Below are positions 57,174-64,000 of a stretch of 64,000 bases of DNA, one piece after another; within the stretch, counting starts at the first letter, position 1; each line of letters begins with the position of its first letter. Source of the DNA: Protopterus annectens (lineage: Eukaryota > Chordata > Ceratodontiformes > Protopteridae). Position numbers and translations under genes: made by a program. Below the pieces are notes generated by a model that was given only the letters and a program-made list of their open reading frames with translations, was not told the DNA's origin and did no database searches. The DNA lies in the NCBI RefSeq assembly GCF_019279795.1, contig NC_056743.1, forward strand, positions 870,347,364-870,411,363. The letters are read 5' to 3'.

Positions 57174-58330
57174 CTCTCTGTGTCTCTCTGACTCCTGTTT
57201 ACCCACCATACTACATTTATCCAGGCAGGTACACACACGCTTGTGCATGCACATATATATCTATGCCGCGTTATATAAGACCCTACAGACATGTTCACAC
57301 ACAAATGCACACAGTCATACACCGTGAACCCCCATGGCTTTACTGGATTTAACCTGCATGTAAGTACTCCCATAATAGTGAATGGAGCAAATCAGGAGCC
57401 ACAGACATTTCCAGGGAAAGCACATGACTAATTAACAAACTCCCTCCCCTAGAAACTAAATGCCTGTGCCATGTCTCTTTTTTTCTTGATGATTTTTTAA
57501 CTTCTTTGAAAGTTATTAAAAGTAACAGGATACCTCTGCTACACTCAGCTTGAGGGTGATTACATTTAGAAATGTCATTTGTTCTTCCTCTTTTCTTTCA
57601 GAAATGCATTTTAATGCTTTCTCTTCCTTATTTTCATCATGCTCTTTTTTTTTTCTCAAGTGTATCCTCAAATTCTTTCTGTTCCTGCAATATTTGGAAC
57701 TTATTTAAAAACTTTGCATTTTCATATTTGGGTTCTTCCAAATACCTTTTTTCCTTATTGTTTTTGTTTTTTTAACTTCTAAAAACTCATTTTGCTTTCA
57801 CCTTTTTCCTTCTGTCTTTCATTTGTTGACACCACTGCATCTTGTAATATTTCCCCTGCCATCCATTTTTTTTGTCTCCATCTTTCTGTCCGTGTTCGTT
57901 GTTTTACCTCATGAACTCCATTCTGAATTCTCTGTACATTTTTTCTTATATTTGATACTTTCTCAGTAACTGTCATTTGGAAATTTGCTGCAGTATAATT
58001 TCTACTCCCTACTGATTTGAAATATCCTTCAAATTCCTGTTGTGCTACCCATACAAATGGCATCTCAGTTTACTGTTTTTTTTCTTGAATCTCTTCAACT
58101 TTTCTATATACGTTCACATCCTATTTCTGCATTTCAGCTTTTTCTATATACATTCACATTCTACTTCTGCACATTTGAAGCAAGCCTGTGATTGTGTAGA
58201 ATAAAAGCAGATGTGTTTCCCTCCTTAACTGGATACTATTAAGTATTTATTTTGTTTCATTATTAAAATACAGTAACCTACTATACTACCTTCCATTTTG
58301 CATTCTGTTCACTGCACAATTGTACCTGTC
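56691..58330. other. Noncoding sequence with an (AC)n tract
   Basis: (AC)n at 57107-57170 followed by (TC)n to 57179. The rest is T-rich with no recognised gene. Confidence 0.5.
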
Positions 58331-58371
58331 AGTGTGTGTGTGTGTGTGTGTGTGTGTGGGGGGGGGGGGGG
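58331..58371. repeat. (TG)n followed by a G run
   Basis: TG repeats then 14 consecutive G. Confidence 0.95.
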
Positions 58372-58439
58372 TGTCAGAGGATCAAAATAAGAAAAATAAG
58401 AGAGAATTTATAAATATTATTTTCATATAGGAAACTACA

Positions 58440-59100
58440 ATTCCTAGATACCTTCTGGCATGGCAGGCCCCTCGGAGTGGATGGACCTCATGTCTCCCAC
58501 AGCAGTGGTTTCGGTACCAGTGACATCAGAACTGCACCTGTTGGCATCAACTGTTGCTAGGGCCCAGGAGACCAGTGTCGAGTATTTGGCTTTGACAGGG
58601 TTGACACCAAAGACTTTGATGGCATTCTCTGTGTTGGAGCTGTGGGCATTCAAAGCCTAAGCCCAGAAGATCCCAGATTTCGCTTCGACCCTAGAGTCTT
58701 CATTGCCTTTCGCCATATGGAACCATATGGTTCAGCACCTGTCCCAACTTTTTTGGAGCTGTGGGTTTCAGTCCATTGTACTTTCTTGGATGACTCTGTG
58801 CAGAAAGAAGCTGCTGCTAGAGCTTTGGTGCCTGTTATGCCAGAGGTACCGATCCCACCCTTGGGTACCATTGGGATTGCAACCTTAAATTAACTATCAT
58901 TGAGATTCCTCCTGCTCCTTCTTGACTAGAGGAATTCTAGGCCAGCAATGGTGAGATCCAGAAGTTGTTCTTCCCATAGGAGTGCTTATGAAGACTCCAA
59001 TTATAGCTCCACCAAAGGAAGAGGAAACATTCAGACTCCCAGTTGGAGTGTTTTTCTCTGGATTCAGATCTGGACAAAAAAAAAGGATCTGAAGTAGGAG
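58440..59100 (+). pseudogene. Possible gag remnant of a DIRS-H-like element
   Basis: Weak case. The frame near 59043 reads DSDLDKKKGSE, comparable to the acidic DTDLEEGEGS of DIRS-H gag, and the preceding sequence is S/P/T-rich with repeated GGTACC-type codon pairs. No capsid core is visible. It could instead be unrelated low-complexity sequence. Confidence 0.3.
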
Positions 59101-59504
59101 ATTCATTTGTCTGCAACCTGTGGGTTATGGATCCGATATCGGATCCGAACCGGCATGGTTTACCAGCTATGGATCCAAGCTCTCAGCTCCTCCCCTCACC
59201 CATAATGCACTGCTCTACCCTCATTACCTCAGATCTCGTTTGCCGCGCATGGTGACCGGATTGCTTCTCAAGCTCTCAAGCTAAGTGCTAATTTTAGTGT
59301 TAAATTTTCAGAATTTAATAGATTTTTTGTGGGGGGTTTTGTGTGAAAGTGTAGGTTCCCCTTTGACATATTTACTTTTTAGAGTTAATCTAAAGTTATA
59401 TCCCTCCCCTCGCTGTTGGCGTAGTGTGTGTGTGTGTTGGGCCTGTGAGTGTATTTGTGTGTTTTAGTTACTTTAGTTTTTAGTAACTATTGTGATAGTT
59501 TGGG

Positions 59505-61740
59505 ATGGCAGAGCAACCCAAATCTATCTTTTCTAAATGCTCCGAGTGTGGCCATAAGCTTTCCCCAGCTGATGGCCACACTCGGTGTTAGATGCCTGGG
59601 GGTTGAACACCTCACATCTGGTTGTTCCATTTGTGCAGGGTTCAACCCCAGGGCATTGAAGGAGCGGAGGTCCAAGCTTGTTTTGGCGGGCCTTTTACCG
59701 CCGGACTCGGCTCCGACCTCCGCTCCTTCGGGAGTAACCGTACCTACGGTTACCCCTTCTGCGGCACCCCCTCCCCCTCCTCCTCCTGGGACTCAACCTC
59801 CCGTTTCTGGTTCGGAGGAGAGGGATGCTAGAAAGGACCGGAGGGAGAAGCACCATAAGCGGCGGGCCGAGACCTCTGTTTCGCCCGCCAGCCAAGCGGC
59901 TTCTCCCGGCTCCGTGTCGGCTCGGTCTCCTCCTTCGGCCCGGTCTCCAGTGTGTTTTTCACCGGGACCTGAGGAGGAGGAGACCCGATCTCCGTCGAGG
60001 CTATCGAGGAGGCACTCCAGGCCTACCTCGGTAGCCTCGTCGAGATCCACGATATAGCCTTCGGATGCTGATCTGGACCGGATGATGAGAAGGTTCATCC
60101 AGGCCCAGATGCAGATGGGAGTGCTCTTGCCTCCCCCCCCTCTGGGGGGGAGTTCAACACCCTTTTTCAAACCGATTGCTCCTTCTCCGACCCGCTATCC
60201 GGGCTCGGAGCAGCTGGAGCCGAGCAGCCGAGCCGAGGTGGGTCGGCGCCGATAGTACTTTGTACCGGATCCGACCCTGCCCTCGAGTGCATCGGATCTG
60301 ACCTCGGAGCCTGGATCCGAGCCTCGGATCCGGGGATCAGTGCTCCTTCGGCGCCGTCTGTGTCGGAGCGCACTGTCCTTCGGATCCGAGCCGCGCCGGC
60401 TCGATCCACTCTTCGGATCCGAGGGGAGCCGATTGTCAGATCCTTTGGTCGAGGTCGGCTCCCCTTCGGCTTTGATGTAGTGGAGAGGGCCCTGTTGAGG
60501 GTCTCCGGACCCCGGCACTTGTTTCGGCTCCGTCCGCTCCTCTGCACTGGGCCAGGCTTCCACCATCCGGCCCTTGGGACAGCCCGCTTCTGTGCCCCAA
60601 GCTGCTCCAATGGAACAGATTGCTGCTTGAGGAGTCCTCTGAGAGCCCCCCAGAGGGTGTTGCTCGCAAGCATACGTGCAAAAGGAGGCACAGTGACTCC
60701 CCCGAGTCTCTGACCGCAGACACGGACTTGGAGGAAGGGGAAGGCTCCCCACGGTCACCCCCCGAGGATATCTCATTTGGGGACATCATGGAAATGCTCC
60801 GTATAAGGGGGGGGTGGTCTGCACCCAAGTCTTCCTCGGACGAGTCTGTGTTCTTGGAGGCATTTGAAGCGGGCCCGTCTACCTCTTGGGTGTCCCCTCC
60901 TGCCGACCCCCTGGTGGACCTCATTACCACCAGGGCGTGGAAGGAACCGGACACCGTGGAGCCAATTCCTAAGAGGCCCGATAGGATCCTCAGCCCACCG
61001 TCCGACCGTGCCCATTGGAGTAAGGGGCCTCTGGTAGATGCCATGTTGACGGCGGCAGCCACCAAGAGGGAACTTGCTCAGGAGAGTCCCTCAGTCCATC
61101 CCCCGAGCAAGGAGTCTCGGATGATGGACCGCTTGGGGAAGCGGATGTTTAGTTCAGCGACCTTCTCGGTAAGGGCGCTGAACTACCTGGCACACGTCAT
61201 TAGGATGCAGCGAGATCTCATCAAAGAATAAGCTGCATCTCCCCCAGAGTCCATGTCGGAGGAGGACAGGGTGCTGCACTCCACCCGCATGGCCACTCTT
61301 AGATCAGTTACTAATACCTCTATGCGGCTACTCTCCCACGCTACGGAAGGTGCCGCTAGAGCCGCAGGGGCAGGCCTAGTCACTAGACGTCAGGCCTGGC
61401 TCCGTCTGCGATTTTTCTGAGCCCTTCAAAGCGTCGTTTGAACGCCTTTGATGGTTCTGCCCTCTTTGGCAAAACCGTTGAAACCTTGACCCAGAGCGAA
61501 GGACGGAAGACGCTGTCTGCCGTCGGAATCCGCTTCTCTGCACCCCAGAGGCCTTACTCTAGGAACCAAAAGGGTCAGAAGAAGATGTGGTTCCGAGAGT
61601 CGCTGCAGTCCCAGCCTGCTCCGGACAACCAGTCCTTCCGTGGCAGAGGAGGACAGGGAGGGCGCCGTAGAGGCAGAGGGGCTCCCAGAAACTTCGGGTC
61701 CAGAGAACCTTTCTCTGAACGGCCCGCGCAGCAACCCTGA
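59505..61740 (+). pseudogene. DIRS-H gag
   Basis: ATG 59505 gives MAEQPKSIFSKCSECGH...DGHTRC, then a frameshift near 59590 leads to RCLGVEHLTSGCSICAGFNP. Together these form a cysteine module like that of the other copies (C-x2-C...H...CLG-x2-H...C-x2-C). A basic KDRREKHHKRR stretch, an S/P-rich linker with many GGATCCGA repeats, an acidic TADTDLEEGEG and PPEDISFGDIMEML follow. The capsid-like core is DRLGKRMFSSATFSVRALNY (60.6-61.2 kb); after a stop at 61231 come RRQAWLRLRDF and an RG-rich tail ending at 61740. Several stops and frameshifts in the linker. Confidence 0.82.
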
Positions 61741-63626
61741 GGGGTTGCCCGACTACTCCACTCTGGAGGCAGTCGGGGACGTTGGGCACCTAGCGGCATG
61801 GGAGTCCGTAACATCAGACCGCTGGGTTCTCCAAATCATATCCAGAGGATACCGCATCCCTTTTCTTCACTTTCCAAAGTTGAAGTCCCTCCCAGACGTT
61901 CCACCCGGTCAACGGGAGGCCGCTTTGGCAGAAATTGGCCATCTGCTAAAGAAAAGAGCCATCCAGCCCGTCCCCCCAGACCAGATCGGATCAGGGTTCT
62001 ACTCCAGGTTCTTTTTAGTGCCAAAGAAGACGGGGGAACTAAGACCAATTCTAGACCTTTCTCTCTTGAATCTGGCAGTCCCCAAGGAAAAATTCCGAAT
62101 GGTCACTCTGCAATCTATTCTCCCCCTTCTGGGAGAAAATCACTGGATGTGCTCTATAGACCTCAAAGATGCGTACTACCACATCCTGATGGACAGGCGC
62201 TCCAGGAGGTTCCTCCGCTTCGGCTGGGAGCCAGTCACTACCAGTTCGGGTCCTTCCCTTTGGTCTCACCACAGCCCCAGGGTGTTCACCAAAGTATTAG
62301 CAGTGGTAGCGGCCCACCTGAGGCTTCAGGGGGTGCAGGTCTTTCCCTACCTGGACGACTGGCTTCTTACCGCCCCAACAAGGCATCTACTATTATTGGC
62401 GCAAGACTCCTTTCTCCATCTTGCTCCCTTTCTGGGCATTACAATAAATACAAAGAAATCCAACCTGGCGCCCACACAGCTCTTAGATTTTATAGGGGCC
62501 AGGCTAGACACGAGGAGTTTACGAGCCTTCCTCACTGCGGACAGAGTTCAAAATCTGCAGCTCCAGGTGCGGGCCATTCTCCACTCAAGTCCTGTTCCGG
62601 CGGAGTTGGTCCTGAGGGCTCTAGTGTCCATGGCGTCTGCTATAGCACTTCTTCCTCTTGCCAGGCTCAATATGCGCATCCTCCAGTGGACTCTCTTAGT
62701 ACAGTGGTCATACCTTGCTCTCCCTATGCATCATCCCATTGCGATCAGCAAGGCTTGCAAGCGGTCCCTCCTGTGGTGGCTTCACTCTCCAGATCTCCAC
62801 GGAGGCCGCCCATTTTGTGCTTCTCCCCCCCTCGCCACGGTGACCACGGACGCCTCCCGCCTCGGGTGGGGGGCATTTTGGGCGGACCGTCCAAGGCACG
62901 TGGAACGATACAGAGACCTTACTGCATATCAACGTTCTAGAGATGAGAGCAGTGCTCTTAGCGTTGCTAGCACTTCAGGACTTTCTTCCCTTGGGAACAA
63001 TTGCGATTCAATCAGACAACATGTCGGTGGTCTGGTACATCAACAAGCAAGGGGGAACAAGGTCTTACCCCCTTTGTCGAGAAGCCATGAGAGTTTGGGA
63101 ATGGGCAATCTCCACCAACCGCTTTCTAATAGCAATGCACATTCCGGGTCGGTCCAACATCCTGGCGGACAAACTCAGTCGCACCATTCTGACCCCTTAC
63201 GAGTGGTCTCTCAATTTTCAAGTAGCGGAACGCATATTCGCACGGTGGGGAACTCCTTCATGCGATCTTTTTGCCTCTCCCTCAAACACCAAGTGCGACA
63301 GTTTTTTCGCTCTGATACCCCCTCCAGGAGGTTCTCCAAGAGACGCTCTGGTGCATGCTTGGCCACCCGGTCTTCTTTACGCTTATCTACCCTTGCCTCT
63401 GATGCTCCAAGTTCTTCAGAAAGCCTCTCGGGTGGGTTGCAGAATGATTCTCATTGCTCCGTTTTGGCCTCGACAGATCTGGTTCCCCTTTCTAAGGTCT
63501 CACTCGGTGAATCCTCCTTGGATTCTAGATCCCATTCCGGATCTGATATCCCATCCATCCTGCATACCTCCTCCGAACCTGGACAACCTGAAGCTGACCG
63601 CTTGGCTGCTCCAGTCCCACTCTTGA
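61640..63626 (+). pseudogene. DIRS-H RT-RNase H-methyltransferase-like region
   Basis: Overlaps the gag tail by about 100 nt. SDRWVLQIISRGY, GSGFYSRFFLVPKK, RPILDLSLLN, MCSIDLKDAYYHI and active site YLDDW are present. The segment before RVFTKVL is out of frame locally (expected ALPFGLTTAPRVF). RNase H: TTDASRLGWGAF, then a frameshift near 62900, HINVLEMRAVL, QSDNMSVVWYINK, LADKLSR. Last: PYEWSLN, CDLFASPSN, YAYLPLPLM and APFWPRQIWFP. It is clearly the same architecture as the other copies at lower identity. Confidence 0.87.
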
Positions 63627-63639
63627 TCAGGACTCCCGG

Positions 63640-64000
63640 TATTTTTGTCACCTGTTAAGGCAATACTGGTGGCAGCTCATAAACCGTCCACTAGGAAAGT
63701 CTTCCGCAGCAAGTGGAAACGGTTTTCTTTGTGGGTGGAGCGGCAAGGCCTGAATCCCTTCACGGTTCCTCTCCCCTTAGTGCTTGACTTTCTAACCACT
63801 CTTTTTAACGATGGTGCCAGCAGTTCCACAGTCAAAGTACAACTGGCGGCAATTTCTCATTATCACATTGGCCATGACTCTAATCCTCTTATGTCAGCCA
63901 AGTTGTGTAAAATTTTCCTTAAAGGTACTTTTCTTCTCAGGCCCCCTGTAAAACAAGCAGTTCCTCCTTGGGACCTCTCTTTGGTTCTCCAGGCCTTGAC
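63640..64000 (+). pseudogene. DIRS-H tyrosine recombinase, N-terminal part
   Basis: HKPSTRKVFRSKWKRFSLWV, STVKVQLAAISHYH and PPWDLSLVLQAL match the N-terminal domain of the recombinases of D-G. Catalytic residues lie beyond the window, so completeness cannot be judged; it is filed here because the rest of the element is broken. Confidence 0.8.

Larger units (their letters stand above)
59110..64000 (+). mobile_element. DIRS-H, divergent family, cut by the window end
   Basis: GC-richer than copies C-G, with gag, RT-RNase H and the start of a recombinase in the same order. The left ITR is not defined because the right end lies outside the window. The start is set near the GGATCC-rich stretch at 59130 and is uncertain. 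Confidence 0.85.

Noticed and set aside
17488-64000. LTR retrotransposons or endogenous retroviruses
   Set aside because: Terminal repeats are inverted, an internal complementary region is present, and the recombinase is of the tyrosine type. There is no DDE integrase, protease or envelope.

Overview
This is a 64-kb piece of a repeat-rich, AT-leaning vertebrate-type nuclear genome. The signs are GT-AG introns, tRNA-derived SINEs, LINE fragments, long (CA)n and (TA)n microsatellites, and a 500-N scaffold gap. I see no recognisable single-copy host gene. DIRS-type tyrosine-recombinase retrotransposons dominate: eight copies, four with both ends. Dense DIRS content is known in salamanders and caecilians, so an amphibian is my best guess, but the sequence alone does not settle the species.

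Layout. 0-7.3 kb: a 3' DIRS remnant (A), LINE and RTE-type LINE debris, and an inverted pair of an unclassified repeat. 7.3-9.5 kb: a 5' DIRS remnant on the minus strand (B), flanked by direct copies of a ~335-bp repeat. 10.4-13.5 kb: a minus-strand, four-exon THAP/Kolobok transposase pseudogene. 14.3-15.1 kb: on the same strand, a predicted intact two-exon gene for a ~200-residue P2X7 'ballast'-type cysteine-rich domain; its 164-bp intron is largely microsatellite. 15.3-17.5 kb: (CA)n and LINE debris. 17.5-20.1 kb: DIRS-C, running into the gap. 21.2-26.7 kb: DIRS-D. 26.7-32.1 kb: microsatellites, three tRNA-like SINE heads and copies of a MITE-like repeat. 32.1-37.6 kb: DIRS-E. 37.6-42.6 kb: mostly anonymous sequence and LINE fragments. 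42.6-48.2 kb: DIRS-F, inserted inside a LINE. 49.0-54.6 kb: DIRS-G, the best-preserved copy. 54.9-56.7 kb: LINE copies. 59.1-64 kb: DIRS-H, a more distant family that runs off the window.

How the DIRS parts fit together. Each full copy has a left inverted terminal repeat (ITR) with a TATA box and CRE-like palindromes in most copies, a CCCC/GGGG hairpin 20-23 nt before the gag start, gag, then RT + RNase H + a methyltransferase-like domain in the +1 frame, and a tyrosine recombinase (YR) in the -1 frame relative to RT. An internal complementary region (ICR) follows, made of the complements of both element ends joined together, and then a longer right ITR. This matches the DIRS-1 model, in which the ICR templates completion of a circular DNA that YR integrates without target duplication. 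All copies carry stops or frameshifts; none looks autonomous.
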